Shown here: one piece after another, positions 27,566-36,014 of the stretch
Layout: each line of letters begins with the position of its first letter
How positions within the stretch are numbered: the first letter of the stretch is position 1
Assembly (NCBI GenBank): GCA_016177705.1
Contig: JACOUT010000002.1
Location: forward strand, 587,604-651,603
Length of the DNA: 64,000 nt
Origin: Deltaproteobacteria bacterium
GTDB taxonomy: Bacteria > Myxococcota > UBA727 > VGSZ01
Direction of reading: 5' to 3'
The notes under the pieces: generated by a model
What the model saw: only the letters and a program-made list of their open reading frames with translations
Told to the model about the DNA's origin: nothing
Database searches by the model: none
Position numbers and translations under genes: made by a program

Positions 27566-28282
27566 GTGATCGACGCGCTCGTCCACCTCGAGCGATGTGA
27601 CGACCCGACGCGCGCTGCCGAACAGGCGGCGCGCGTCGGCGTGTCGGCCATGCTGTGCGCGGGCGTCGACCCCCGCACCGACCGGCCGTTGCCGCCCCTG
27701 CCCGCGTCGCCGGAGGTTCATCGCGCGTTCGGCATCCACCCCGAAGCGGCGAGCGAGCGCGACCTCGCCGAGCAGCTGGCCGCTCTCGCCCGGCGCCTCG
27801 ACGAGCCCGGCGTGGTGGCGCTCGGCGAGTGCGGGCTCGACGCGCGCGAAGGAATGCCGCCCAAGGAGATCCAGGTGCGCGCGCTCACTGTCCAGCTCGC
27901 GCTCGCGGCCGAGCGCGGCCTGCCCGTGATCCTGCATCTTGTGCGCGCCCACGCACGCGGCCTGGCGCTCGTCGAGGAGAGCCAGGTGCGCGCAGGCGTG
28001 TGGCACGGCTTCGCCGGTCCCCGCGAGGCGATCGCACCCGCGGTTCGTCTCGGGCTCTTCCTGTCGGTCGGCGGCCTGGTGCTCAACCAACGCGCCAAGC
28101 GCTTGCGTGAGGCGGTGCCGCACATCCCCGCCGATCGCCTGCTGGTCGAGACCGACGCGCCCGAGCTTCCGCCCGAGCGGCTCGTCGACGTCGTCGCCGA
28201 GGTGGCCCGGCTGCGCGGCGAGCAGCCCATCGACGTCGCCCGACGCGCCGAGGACAACGCGCGCGCCGTGTATCGGCGGTAG
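27566..28282 (+). CDS. TatD-family metal-dependent hydrolase, divergent
   Basis: A 238-residue protein of the TatD/YcfH deoxyribonuclease family. GECGLD, PVILHLVRAH, WHGFAGP and ETDAPELPPE match the usual GEIGLD, PVIIHSRxA, HCFSG and ETDAPYL motifs. The N-terminus reads IDALVHL where the family has IDTHCHL, so one of the two metal-binding histidines of HxH is missing. Several loops are shortened against the usual ~255-265 residues. Activity is therefore uncertain. The GTG start lies 8 bases past the stop of the previous gene. No ATG alternative is open in frame. Confidence 0.8.
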   Translation: MIDALVHLERCDDPTRAAEQAARVGVSAMLCAGVDPRTDRPLPPLPASPEVHRAFGIHPEAASERDLAEQLAALARRLDEPGVVALGECGLDAREGMPPKEIQVRALTVQLALAAERGLPVILHLVRAHARGLALVEESQVRAGVWHGFAGPREAIAPAVRLGLFLSVGGLVLNQRAKRLREAVPHIPADRLLVETDAPELPPERLVDVVAEVARLRGEQPIDVARRAEDNARAVYRR

Positions 28283-28331
28283 CGCGCCGACACCCCGTTT
28301 TCGTCGCCGTTGCGGTTGCTAGAAGGGGCGC

Positions 28332-29333
28332 ATGTCCCACGATCCCCACGGCTGCGCGCCCGCCGACAAGGCGCTCGAGAGCGCGCTCGTCAACCGCGGC
28401 GCAGAGGAGAACGCCTACCGGCTGCATCGCCGCTTCGATCGGCTCGGCCGCTTGTACGGCGACGGCGCGGTCGCGCGTTTGATGGCCACGCGCGTCGTCG
28501 TCATCGGGCTCGGCGGCGTCGGCAGCTTCGCCGCCGAGGCCTTGGCGAGGAGCGCGCTCGGGCACGTGCTCCTGGTCGACTTCGACGATGTCTGTGTCAC
28601 CAATACGAATCGCCAACTGCAAGCGCTCTCGGGCAACGTGGGCAAGCCCAAGGCCTGGGTGCTGCGCGACCGGCTGCGGCTCATCAACCCGCAGGCCAAG
28701 ATCGAGGCCAAGCGCGCCTTCTACAACGCCGAGCGCGCAGACGAGCTCTTGACCGTCCCGGACCCCTGGGCTGGTGACCAGCCTGGACAAGAGCGCTGGG
28801 ACTTCGTGGTCGACTGCATCGACAACCTGACCGCCAAGGCACATCTGCTCGCCACCTGCCGCGCGCGCGGCATCCCGGTGGTCTCCTCGATGGGCGCCGC
28901 CGGCAAGCTCGACCCGACGCGCCTGCGCATCGCCGATCTGGCCGACACCTACGTCGACCCGCTGGCGCGCGAGCTGCGCAAGATCCTCCGCACCAAGCAC
29001 GGCTTCCCCAAGAGCAGCGCCATGGGCGTCCATGCCGTCTACTCCGACGAGCGGCGCGCCTGGCCGAAGCAGCTCACCTACGACGGCGGTAAAGGCTTCG
29101 TGTGCGCGTGCCCCACTGGCGATGACGACGTGCAGCAGGTGCGCGACACCAGCCACTCGTGCGACGAGCGTAACCTGATCGACGGCACCACGGTGTTCGT
29201 CACCGGCGCCTTCGGGCTCGCCTGCGCCAGCGTGGTGGTGAACACGCTCACCGCCTCCTTGCGCGCCGGCGCGGCGCCTGCCAAGGCCAAGCAGGGCACG
29301 GTCGGCAAGACCGCGGGAGGCGTCAATGTCTGA
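28332..29333 (+). CDS. tcdA: tRNA threonylcarbamoyladenosine dehydratase (E1-like)
   Basis: Uses ATP to cyclise t6A37 in ANN-decoding tRNAs to ct6A. The E1/ThiF-like nucleotide motif is VVVIGLGGVGSFAAEAL, followed by LVDFDDVCVTNTNRQ and DCIDNLTAK, characteristic of the TcdA/CsdL group. GVHAVYSDE and TGAFGLACASVVVN at the C-terminus agree. It has 333 residues against ~268 in E. coli, the excess being N-terminal (~35) and a loop near residue 145. An AGAAGGGG ribosome site precedes the ATG. It overlaps the next gene by 8 bases. Confidence 0.9.
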   Translation: MSHDPHGCAPADKALESALVNRGAEENAYRLHRRFDRLGRLYGDGAVARLMATRVVVIGLGGVGSFAAEALARSALGHVLLVDFDDVCVTNTNRQLQALSGNVGKPKAWVLRDRLRLINPQAKIEAKRAFYNAERADELLTVPDPWAGDQPGQERWDFVVDCIDNLTAKAHLLATCRARGIPVVSSMGAAGKLDPTRLRIADLADTYVDPLARELRKILRTKHGFPKSSAMGVHAVYSDERRAWPKQLTYDGGKGFVCACPTGDDDVQQVRDTSHSCDERNLIDGTTVFVTGAFGLACASVVVNTLTASLRAGAAPAKAKQGTVGKTAGGVNV

Positions 29334-30102
29334 GCAGCAGTTGGTGCAGGTGGAGACGTCGAGCGGCGTCCGTACCCTGACCTTCAATCGGCCGGAGAAG
29401 AAGAACGCCTTCTCGCTGCCGATGTACCGGGCCGCCGTGTCGGCGTTGCGCGCGGCGAGCGCCGATCCCGCCGTGCGCGTGGTGCTCTTGTCCGGAGCGG
29501 GCGGCGCCTTCACCGCCGGCAACGACCTGGCCGACTTCGCCAACATCAAGGACTTCACCGAGGACCACCCGGCGGTTCAACTCTTGTTGACGCTGCTCGA
29601 CTTCGACAAGCCGATGGTCGCGGCGGTGAACGGCGTGGCGGTCGGCGTCGGCGTCACGATGCTGCTGCATTGCGACCTCGTCTACGTTGCTGACGACGCC
29701 AAGCTGCTCGCGCCCTTCGTCGGCCTCGGTCTGGTGCCTGAGGGCGGCTCGTCCTTGTTGCTGCCGCGCATCGCGGGCATGGCCAAGGCGAGCGAGATCT
29801 TGCTGCTCGCCGAGCCCTTCGATGCCGCCATGGCCGTGAGCGCCGGCCTGGCCGCGCGCGCGCTGCCGCCGGCCGAGCTGCTGCCGTTCGCCCGCAAGAA
29901 GGCCGCGCGCCTCGCCGAGCTGCCAGCGGCCGCGCTGCGCGCCTCCAAGAAGCTGCTGCGCGACCCGCTGCGCGAACGGCTGCGCGAGGTCATGTTCACC
30001 GAGGCGGCGCGCTTCAGCGAGCGATTGACCTCGCCTGAGGCCAAGGAGGCCTTCGCGGCCTTCTTCGAGAAGCGCAAGCCCGACTTCTCGAAGCTCGCCT
30101 GA
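29326..30102 (+). CDS. Enoyl-CoA hydratase/isomerase family protein, ECI-like
   Basis: A 258-residue crotonase-fold protein. RPEKKNAFSLPMY, AFTAGNDLADF and VAVGVGVTMLLHCDLVYV with LGLVPEGGSSLLLP fit the delta3,delta2-enoyl-CoA isomerase branch rather than a standard hydratase, because only the later Glu (PEGGSS) is present and GND replaces the hydratase pattern. It would shift double bonds of unsaturated acyl-CoAs during beta-oxidation. It is cytoplasmic. It overlaps tcdA by 8 bases, and the next gene is convergent 3 bases away. No other beta-oxidation genes are near. Confidence 0.85.
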   Translation: MSEQQLVQVETSSGVRTLTFNRPEKKNAFSLPMYRAAVSALRAASADPAVRVVLLSGAGGAFTAGNDLADFANIKDFTEDHPAVQLLLTLLDFDKPMVAAVNGVAVGVGVTMLLHCDLVYVADDAKLLAPFVGLGLVPEGGSSLLLPRIAGMAKASEILLLAEPFDAAMAVSAGLAARALPPAELLPFARKKAARLAELPAAALRASKKLLRDPLRERLREVMFTEAARFSERLTSPEAKEAFAAFFEKRKPDFSKLA

Positions 30103-30105
30103 CGT

Positions 30106-31344
30106 TCACTCACCGAGCGCGCGCAACAGCGCGGCGCGGCTGACGCCGAGCTCGGTGGTCGCCTGCGCGCGCTTGGCGGCGGCCTCGACGCGGCGCGACT
30201 GCGCGTCGCCCAGCTCGATGATGGTGCCCGTGCCCGCGCGGTAGCGCGCCTCCGCCAGCTCCAGCTCTGCGGCGGCGGCGCTGTCCGCCTCTTCGAGCGC
30301 CACCAAGCGCGCGCGCGTCGAGCGCAGCACGAGCCGCGCTTGCTCGACGTCGACGCGCAGCTGCAAGTCGGCGGCCTCAAGCAACGCGCGCGCCTGCGCG
30401 GCCGCGGCCTCGCTGGCGCGCACGGCGGCGTTGGTGCCGAAGCCCTCGAACAGCGGCCAGCTCAGCTCGACCGACGCCGCTGCGTTCGGCGCCAGCGCGT
30501 CGAGCGCGGCGCCACCGGCGTTGGCCCCGAGCTCGGCCGACAGCGTCGGCCAGTAGTCGCCGCGCACAGCGACCAGGTCGCGCTCGCGCGCCTGCACCAA
30601 CTGCCGCGCGGCCGCCAGGTCGGGGCGGGCGGCCTGCGCGCGCGCGAGCAGGAGGTCGAGCGCCTCGTCCTCGCCGTCGACGGGCCCGGGCGGCTGTGCG
30701 CCCTCGGGCGGCGCGGGCGTGCCACCGGTGCCGATGGCGCGACCCAGCTCGAGGCGCGCGGTCTGTTCGGCCTGTTCGGCCGCGATCACGTCGGCGCGCG
30801 CGGACGCGAGCACGGTCTTCACCGCCGCCAGGTCGATGGGCGCGCGCAGGCCTACGCCGATCTGCGCCTGCACCTGCGCTTGGTGCCGCTCCTCGTTGGC
30901 GACGGCGTCTCTGGTCACGCCGACGAGCTGCCGGGCACCGAGGGCGTGCAGCCACGCCGCGCGCACCGCGAAGGCAAGCTCGCTCTTGGCCGCTCGCTCG
31001 TCGGCCTGCGCGGCCAACAGCTCCGCGACGCGCGCGTCGTGACGGCCGAGCGTGCGACCGAAGTCCCAGATGAGCTGGCGCAGCGTGAGGCCGGTCGAGA
31101 GCTGGTCCTCGCTGTCGAGCTTGATCGACTGCGCAGTGTTGGCGGTGGCGCGCGCGTAGCCGACGCTGCCGTGCACCTGCGGCAACAACGGCGCAAGCGC
31201 ACCTTGGCGCTGGGCGTCGGCAAACGCCGTCTGCGCACGGCTGCGGCGCAGCGCCGGGCTGGTCGCCTCCGCCTGCGCGAGCGCGTCGTCGAGCGTGAGC
31301 ACGTCGGGGGCAGCGGCGACGAGGAGGAGCGAGAGCAGCAGCAC
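30106..31344 (-). CDS. TolC-family outer-membrane efflux protein
   Basis: A 412-residue outer-membrane factor with a signal sequence and two repeated halves of long amphipathic helices (LTLDDALAQAEATSPALRRS in the first, ARPDLAAARQLVQARERDL in the second), the TolC/CusC architecture. It ends with GTIIELGDAQSRRVEAA. It would form the trimeric exit duct for the exporter encoded just upstream (adaptor, ATPase, permease). It uses a GTG start three bases after the permease stop. It is the last gene of the four-gene operon. Confidence 0.88.
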   Translation of the reverse strand: MLLLSLLLVAAAPDVLTLDDALAQAEATSPALRRSRAQTAFADAQRQGALAPLLPQVHGSVGYARATANTAQSIKLDSEDQLSTGLTLRQLIWDFGRTLGRHDARVAELLAAQADERAAKSELAFAVRAAWLHALGARQLVGVTRDAVANEERHQAQVQAQIGVGLRAPIDLAAVKTVLASARADVIAAEQAEQTARLELGRAIGTGGTPAPPEGAQPPGPVDGEDEALDLLLARAQAARPDLAAARQLVQARERDLVAVRGDYWPTLSAELGANAGGAALDALAPNAAASVELSWPLFEGFGTNAAVRASEAAAAQARALLEAADLQLRVDVEQARLVLRSTRARLVALEEADSAAAAELELAEARYRAGTGTIIELGDAQSRRVEAAAKRAQATTELGVSRAALLRALGE

Positions 31345-31347
31345 GAT

Positions 31348-32577
31348 TCACTCGTAGCGGAGCGCCTGGATGGGGTCGAGCGCCGCCGCCCTTCTCGCGG
31401 GGTAGAGCCCGAAGCCGACACCGATCAGCGCGGAGAAGCCAACCGCGATGGCGATGACGTCGGGGCGCACCACCGTGGGCCAACCGAACTTGGCGGTGAG
31501 CAGCCAGGCGCCGCCCACGCCCACGCCGACGCCGATGGCACCGCCGATGACCGACAAGGTCAGCGACTCGACCAGGAACTGCAACAGCACGTCGACGGGT
31601 CGCGCGCCCACCGCCATGCGCACGCCGATCTCGCGCGTGCGCTCGGTGACGCTCACCAACATGATGTTCATGATGCCGATGCCGCCGACCAGCAGGCTGA
31701 CGGCGGCGATGGCCATCAACAGCATGGTGAGCGTCTGCGTGCCTTGCTGCTGCGCGTTGGCCATCTCGGCCAGGTTCCTGATGCTGAAGTCGTCGGGGTC
31801 GCCGTCGACCAGCTTGTGGCGGTCGCGCAGCAGCGCCTGCACCTGCTGCGCGGTGCGAGCGCTCTCCCGGCCATTCTTGGCCGCGACCAGGATGGAGCCC
31901 GGGATGTTCTGCTTGATGCCGCCTTGCACCTTGGTCATGAAGGTCTTGGCGGGCACCAGCACCACGTCGTCGTAGTCCATCCCCATCGGCGATTGCCCCT
32001 TGGGCGTGAGCACGCCGATCACCTCGTAGGGCACGCCCTTGATGCGCAACACGTCACCGACCGCGCGCGCGGGCTCGCCCCACAACTGCTCGGCCACAGA
32101 CTGTCCGAGCACGGCGACCTTGGTGGCACCGTCGACGTCCGAGGCTTGCAGCGGGCGACCGAACTGCAGGGCCCAGTTACGCACGACGAAGAAGTCCGCG
32201 GTGGTGCCCATCACCTGGGTGCCCCAGTTGTTGCCGTCGCCGAGCACCGGCGTGTTGGTGCGCAACTGCGGCGCCGCCGCGCGCACTGCGGACAGCTCGG
32301 TCTGGATGGCGTGCAGATCGTCCCAGGTGAGGGTCTGCCCCGAGCCGAAGCCGCCCTGCATGCCGCCGAAGTTCTGCGAGCCGGGCAACACGACGATCAG
32401 ATCGGTGCCCATGGACTCGAAGGCCTTCTGCACCTGCGCCTTGGCGCCCTCTCCGATCGCCACCATAGCGACCACGGCGCCGACGCCGATGACGACGCCG
32501 AGCGTGGTCAGACCCGCGCGCATCTTGTTGCGCACCAGCGCCCGCAGCGCGACGCGCAGCACGGAGAGCGGGCTCAT
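31348..32577 (-). CDS. MacB-like ABC transporter permease
   Basis: A 409-residue permease with the MacB/FtsX layout: one N-terminal helix (MRAGLTTLGVVIGVGAVVAM), a large periplasmic domain (about residues 45-270), and three C-terminal helices (MLLMAIAAVSLLVGGIGIMNI, VESLTLSVIGGAIGVGVGV, and VIAIAVGFSALIGVGFGLYPARRAAALDPIQALR). Here ATPase and permease are separate genes, unlike E. coli MacB. ATGA overlap with the ATPase gene. It would push substrates from the periplasm into the TolC-type duct by mechanotransmission. Confidence 0.92.
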   Translation of the reverse strand: MSPLSVLRVALRALVRNKMRAGLTTLGVVIGVGAVVAMVAIGEGAKAQVQKAFESMGTDLIVVLPGSQNFGGMQGGFGSGQTLTWDDLHAIQTELSAVRAAAPQLRTNTPVLGDGNNWGTQVMGTTADFFVVRNWALQFGRPLQASDVDGATKVAVLGQSVAEQLWGEPARAVGDVLRIKGVPYEVIGVLTPKGQSPMGMDYDDVVLVPAKTFMTKVQGGIKQNIPGSILVAAKNGRESARTAQQVQALLRDRHKLVDGDPDDFSIRNLAEMANAQQQGTQTLTMLLMAIAAVSLLVGGIGIMNIMLVSVTERTREIGVRMAVGARPVDVLLQFLVESLTLSVIGGAIGVGVGVGGAWLLTAKFGWPTVVRPDVIAIAVGFSALIGVGFGLYPARRAAALDPIQALRYE

Positions 32578-33332
32578 GGCACCCCCGTGGCGTGCAAGGT
32601 GCCGGCGACGGCGACGGTCGGGTGCGGCACGGCCGGCACGGGCGTCTGCCGCACGTCGGTGACGACGCGCCCGTCCTTGACGGTGATGACGCGCGACGCG
32701 AAGGCGGCGATGTCGTGCTCGTGCGTCACCAGCACCACGGTGATGCCGTCGGCGACCAACTGTTGGAGCAGCGCCATCACCTCGACGCTGGTGACCGAGT
32801 CGAGGTTGCCGGTGGGCTCGTCGGCCAAGACCACCTTGGGCTCACCCACCAGCGCGCGCGCGATGGCGACGCGCTGCTGCTGCCCGCCCGAGAGCTGGTT
32901 TGGGTGATGTCCCGCGCGCTCCGCGAGGCCGACCCGCGCCAGCGCTTGCAGCGCGCGCCGCCGTCGCTCACCGGCCAAGAGGGGCCGATAGAGCAGCGGC
33001 AGCTCGACGTTCTCGACCGCGCTCGTGCGCGGCAGGAGCTGGAAGCTCTGGAACACGAAGCCGATCAGCCGGTTTCGCACCACCGCCAGCTCGGCGCGCG
33101 ACAGGCGCGAGACGTCGCGGCCGTCGATCAGGTAGCGGCCCTCACTCGGTCGATCGAGGCAGCCGAGCAGGTTCATCAAGGTCGACTTGCCCGAGCCCGA
33201 GGAGCCCATCACCGCCAGTAGCTCGCCCGGTCGCACCTCGAGCGAGACGCCGATGAGAGCGCGCACGGGTACGTCGCCCGTCAGGTAGGTCTTGCTGACG
33301 TTGTCGACCGCGAGGAGCGCCGGGTCGCCCAT
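32574..33332 (-). CDS. MacB/LolD-like ABC transporter ATPase
   Basis: A 252-residue ATPase. Walker A is GSSGSGKST, signature LSGGQQQR, Walker B VVLADEPTGNLD, and the H-loop VTHEHDI. YLTGDVPVRALIGVSLEV at the start and GCLDRPSEG are typical of the MacB/LolD group. It supplies energy to the permease gene it overlaps. About 25 extra residues at the C-terminus (TPVPAVPHPTVA) are not conserved. It follows the adaptor gene after 9 bases. Confidence 0.93.
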   Translation of the reverse strand: MGDPALLAVDNVSKTYLTGDVPVRALIGVSLEVRPGELLAVMGSSGSGKSTLMNLLGCLDRPSEGRYLIDGRDVSRLSRAELAVVRNRLIGFVFQSFQLLPRTSAVENVELPLLYRPLLAGERRRRALQALARVGLAERAGHHPNQLSGGQQQRVAIARALVGEPKVVLADEPTGNLDSVTSVEVMALLQQLVADGITVVLVTHEHDIAAFASRVITVKDGRVVTDVRQTPVPAVPHPTVAVAGTLHATGVP

Positions 33333-33341
33333 GGTGTGCCT

Positions 33342-34706
33342 TCAGCGGCCGCGCCCGCCGCCGCCGGGGCCGCGCGGACCCATGGGCGTCGGGATGATGC
33401 TCGACGAGCCGCTGCTCTGCTTCTGCGTCTCGAGCGAGCCGGTGATGACCGTGTCGCCCTCGTGCAGCTCGCCCTCGAGGACCTCGAGGATCTCGGTGAG
33501 CGTGCCGTCGGTCAGGCCGGTCTTGACCCGGACCTGCACCGGCTGGCCGTCCTTCAGCACGGACAGCGCGCGACCGTCGGGCTTCTTGCCGTTCTCGGGC
33601 GCCTTGCCGCCCTCGACCTTGACGCCAGCGTCACCGGGGGCGCCTGCCGCACCCCCACCTGGCATGCCCGGGGCGCTGCCGCCTTGGTTGGTGGCGCCGC
33701 CGTTCTTGCCCTCGCCCTCCCGCGGCGGCCGGTAGCGCAGCGCCGCCTGGGGCACGCGCAAGACGTCGTCGCGCTGTTCCACCACGAAGGTGACGTTGGC
33801 GGTCATGCCGGGCTTGAGCCGCAGCTCGGCGTTGTCGACGCCGATGACGGTGACGTAGGTGACCACCCCTTGCGCAGTGGTCGGCGCGTTGCGCACCTGC
33901 TTGATGAGGCCGTCGAAGCGCTCGCCAGGGTAGGCGTCGACGGTGAAGCTCGCGTGCTTGCCCTCCTCGACGCGGCCGATGTCAGCCTCGGCCACGGCGG
34001 CTTCGACCTGCATGTCCTTCAGGTCGCCGGTGATGGTGAACAAGATGGGCGCCTGCAGCGACGCCGCCACCGTCTGACCGACGTCGATGGCGCGCGAAAG
34101 CACCACGCCGTCGATGGGCGCGAGGATGCGGGTGTAGCCGAGGTTGGTCTGCGCGCGCTCGACTGCGGCCTTGGTCTGCTCGATGGCGCTCTTGGCCGCC
34201 GCCACCTCGGCGCGCGCCGAGATGGCCGCCGAGCGCGCGGCGTCGTACTCCGACTGCGACACCAGCTCCTTGTCGACCAGCTCCTTGAGGCGCTCCTGCT
34301 GCTTGTCGGCCTGTTCGGCCTTGGCGACGGCGCGATCGCGGTTGGCCTCGGCGGCGCTCAAGTTGGCCTTGGCCTCGGCGAGCGCGGCCTCGAAGGTCTG
34401 CGCGTCGATGCGCGCGATCAACTGGCCCTTCTTCACCGGCGCGTTGAAGTCGACCAGGATCTCGGCGATGCGCCCGGTCACCTGCGCGCCCACCTGCACG
34501 GTGACGACGGCGGAGAGCGCGCCGGTGGCGGTGACGCGGCTGGTGATGCCACCGCGATCGACGAGCGCGGTCTCGAAGCGCGGGCCCCTCGGGCCGTCGC
34601 CGCCACGCAGGCCGAACCACCACAAACCGACCCCCGCGACCGCGAGCACCAGCGCCGTGATTGCCAGCGTGCGGCCGCGCCTCGGGGTGGACTCGGTCGG
34701 GACCAT
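33342..34706 (-). CDS. MacA/HlyD-type periplasmic adaptor
   Basis: Links the permease to the TolC-type channel. An N-terminal transmembrane anchor lies near residues 14-32. ATGALSAVVTVQVGAQVTGRI starts the lipoyl half, a long coiled coil spans ~95-190, then YTRILAPIDGVVLSRAIDVGQTV, a beta-barrel and a membrane-proximal region. A Gly/Pro/Lys-rich insertion of about 65 residues (EGKNGG to KKPDGR) interrupts the last domain, and the C-terminus is Gly/Arg-rich, both unusual. AGGAGG precedes the ATG by four bases. First gene of the exporter operon. Confidence 0.92.
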   Translation of the reverse strand: MVPTESTPRRGRTLAITALVLAVAGVGLWWFGLRGGDGPRGPRFETALVDRGGITSRVTATGALSAVVTVQVGAQVTGRIAEILVDFNAPVKKGQLIARIDAQTFEAALAEAKANLSAAEANRDRAVAKAEQADKQQERLKELVDKELVSQSEYDAARSAAISARAEVAAAKSAIEQTKAAVERAQTNLGYTRILAPIDGVVLSRAIDVGQTVAASLQAPILFTITGDLKDMQVEAAVAEADIGRVEEGKHASFTVDAYPGERFDGLIKQVRNAPTTAQGVVTYVTVIGVDNAELRLKPGMTANVTFVVEQRDDVLRVPQAALRYRPPREGEGKNGGATNQGGSAPGMPGGGAAGAPGDAGVKVEGGKAPENGKKPDGRALSVLKDGQPVQVRVKTGLTDGTLTEILEVLEGELHEGDTVITGSLETQKQSSGSSSIIPTPMGPRGPGGGGRGR

Positions 34707-34757
34707 CAGACCTCCTGCATCGGGCGCAAAAGCGCGGCGCGCAACTCCCCTCGATGC

Positions 34758-34776
34758 GACCCGCGAGCCGCGGGTC
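34758..34776 (-). terminator. Short hairpin between the L,D-transpeptidase-type gene and the exporter operon
   Basis: GACCCGCG pairs with CGCGGGTC around AGC, 19 bases after the L,D-transpeptidase-type stop and 51 bases ahead of the adaptor start. There is no T tract, so it may attenuate rather than terminate transcription. Confidence 0.35.
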
Positions 34777-34795
34777 CCGCAAAGCGCGGATCAGC

Positions 34796-35554
34796 TCACG
34801 GCGTCACCACGTAGCGACCTGCCACGTCCACCACCACCCGCGGGATGCGCCGGCGCTCGTCGAACGCGCGCTGGACGCGCGCCAGATCGCCCCACAGCTC
34901 CCGCACCGACGGTTCCTCCGTGGTGGCGGTCAAGGCCTGCAGGCCGGCGTCGTCGAGCCGCGCCGGGAAGATGTGGATGGGCGGGCGCAGGCCGGCGTCG
35001 AGGATCGCCAGGTACAGCTCCTCGATGGGGTCGTTCTCGATGGGGATGCAGCCGATGGTGACGCACTCGCCGTGCACCATGATGTCGCCGCCCAGGTTGC
35101 CGATGCGCTCGCGCTTGCCGGCGATGCGGTCGGCGCGGTTTGGGTAGTCGACGTGCAGGCTCAGGTGGTAGCTCGAGACCGGGTTGAGCTTGTCGAGGGT
35201 GTAGACGCCCTCGGGCACCTGCAGGTCGCCCTGGCGGCGCTTGGGGCCGAGCTCGCCCGACGACGCGCACACGGGCCAGCTTCTGACCAGCACCATCGGC
35301 GCCTTGCCGTCGCCGGCCCACAGCTCGAGCTGCCGCTCCTTCTTGAAGGAGCGCACCAAGAGCTCCTTGGCCGGGTACGGCACGCCCTTGTCGGCGAAGG
35401 CGGCCTTGAGCGAGGCGAGCTTGTCGGCGCGCGCCGCGGCGACGCGGGTGGGCTCGGCGCGGGCGGGCGCGGCGGGCCACACGAGCAGCGCACCGGCGGC
35501 CGTGATGGCGACGAGGATCGGCAGTGAGAGCCAGAGGCGGTGGCGGTAGAACAT
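34796..35554 (-). CDS. L,D-transpeptidase-fold protein (YafK/DpaA-like)
   Basis: A YkuD-fold protein of 252 residues with an N-terminal signal/anchor (LSLPILVAITAAGALLVW). LNPVSSYHLSLHVDYPN followed by DIMVHGECVTIGCIPI carries the HGxxxxxGC catalytic motif. The sequence resembles the YafK group, whose E. coli member DpaA cleaves Braun lipoprotein from peptidoglycan rather than cross-linking it. The periplasmic location follows from the signal. It lies upstream of the exporter operon on the same strand, with an 89-bp gap containing a hairpin. Confidence 0.85.
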   Translation of the reverse strand: MFYRHRLWLSLPILVAITAAGALLVWPAAPARAEPTRVAAARADKLASLKAAFADKGVPYPAKELLVRSFKKERQLELWAGDGKAPMVLVRSWPVCASSGELGPKRRQGDLQVPEGVYTLDKLNPVSSYHLSLHVDYPNRADRIAGKRERIGNLGGDIMVHGECVTIGCIPIENDPIEELYLAILDAGLRPPIHIFPARLDDAGLQALTATTEEPSVRELWGDLARVQRAFDERRRIPRVVVDVAGRYVVTP

Positions 35555-35595
35555 GATGCGCGGAGTTTACCGGAACGCACCGGGGGGACCGGGCA

Positions 35596-35661
35596 TTCCG
35601 GAGGCGCGGAGAGGGAGACGAGAGGGAGAGGGAGACGACGACGAAGAAGAAGATGAAGATG
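35596..35661. other. Purine-rich intergenic tract
   Basis: A run of about 65 bases almost without C or T on the plus strand (GGAG, GAGAGGGAGACGAG, GACGACGAAGAAGAAGATGAAGATG). It abuts the inverted-repeat element and is not part of any convincing gene. It may be degenerate short tandem sequence. Confidence 0.5.
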
Positions 35662-35934
35662 CTGGGGCTTGCTGTCCTGCCTTCATTGGCGATCGCTGCT
35701 CTCGCGAGAGCAGGCGACCGTGCCCCGACGAACGCCCCCACCCCTGCCCCTCCCCTGCGGGGAGGGCCGTGCAGCGATGGGCGACTTCAGGCGGTGGCGA
35801 CGTGCGCCAGAGAGCGAAGCCGGAACGGCCCTCCCCGCAGGGGAGGGAGGTAGGGTGGGGGCGGTCTTTCCGGCACGAGCCTCTGCTCTCGCGAGAGCAG
35901 CGATCGCCGGCGAAGGCGGGGCGACAAGCCCCAG
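35662..35934. repeat. Large imperfect inverted-repeat element
   Basis: The left end 35662-35713 and the right end 35883-35934 are imperfect inverted copies of about 52 bases. Both begin CTGGGGCTTG reading inward and both hold the palindrome TGCTCTCGCGAGAGCA next to GCGATCGC. A second inner pair (35735-35770 and 35825-35863) shares CTGCGGGGAGGGCCGT and CGCCCCCACCC. The centre (35771-35824) is unpaired. No transposase is inside. This has the form of a non-autonomous MITE or REP-like element in the only gene-free gap above 300 bp. Short ORFs across it (e.g. 35683-35997 minus) are products of the repeat, not genes. Confidence 0.75.
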
Positions 35935-36014
35935 GTACTTGTTCCTGGCTGGCCGACCGGCATGGGGCGCGCCTGCCCCCTTGGCGATGCCTCGCATTGT
36001 GTCAGCCTCCCCGC

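Noticed and set aside
28083..29558. 491-codon minus-strand ORF opposite tcdA
   Set aside because: tcdA shows clear nucleotide-binding and family motifs in the plus frame; the opposite frame has none.
30340..32907. 855-codon plus-strand ORF opposite the exporter genes
   Set aside because: Antisense of the TolC-type, MacB-type permease and ATPase genes, rich in His and Arg, with no domain.
35701..35900. CRISPR-like repeats in the 35.6-36.0 kb gap
   Set aside because: The repeats are inverted, not direct and evenly spaced, and there are no cas genes.
35553..36014. Upstream extension of the PHP-type lipoprotein ORF through the inverted-repeat element
   Set aside because: A signal peptide starts at 36015, and the extension would translate the repeat element.
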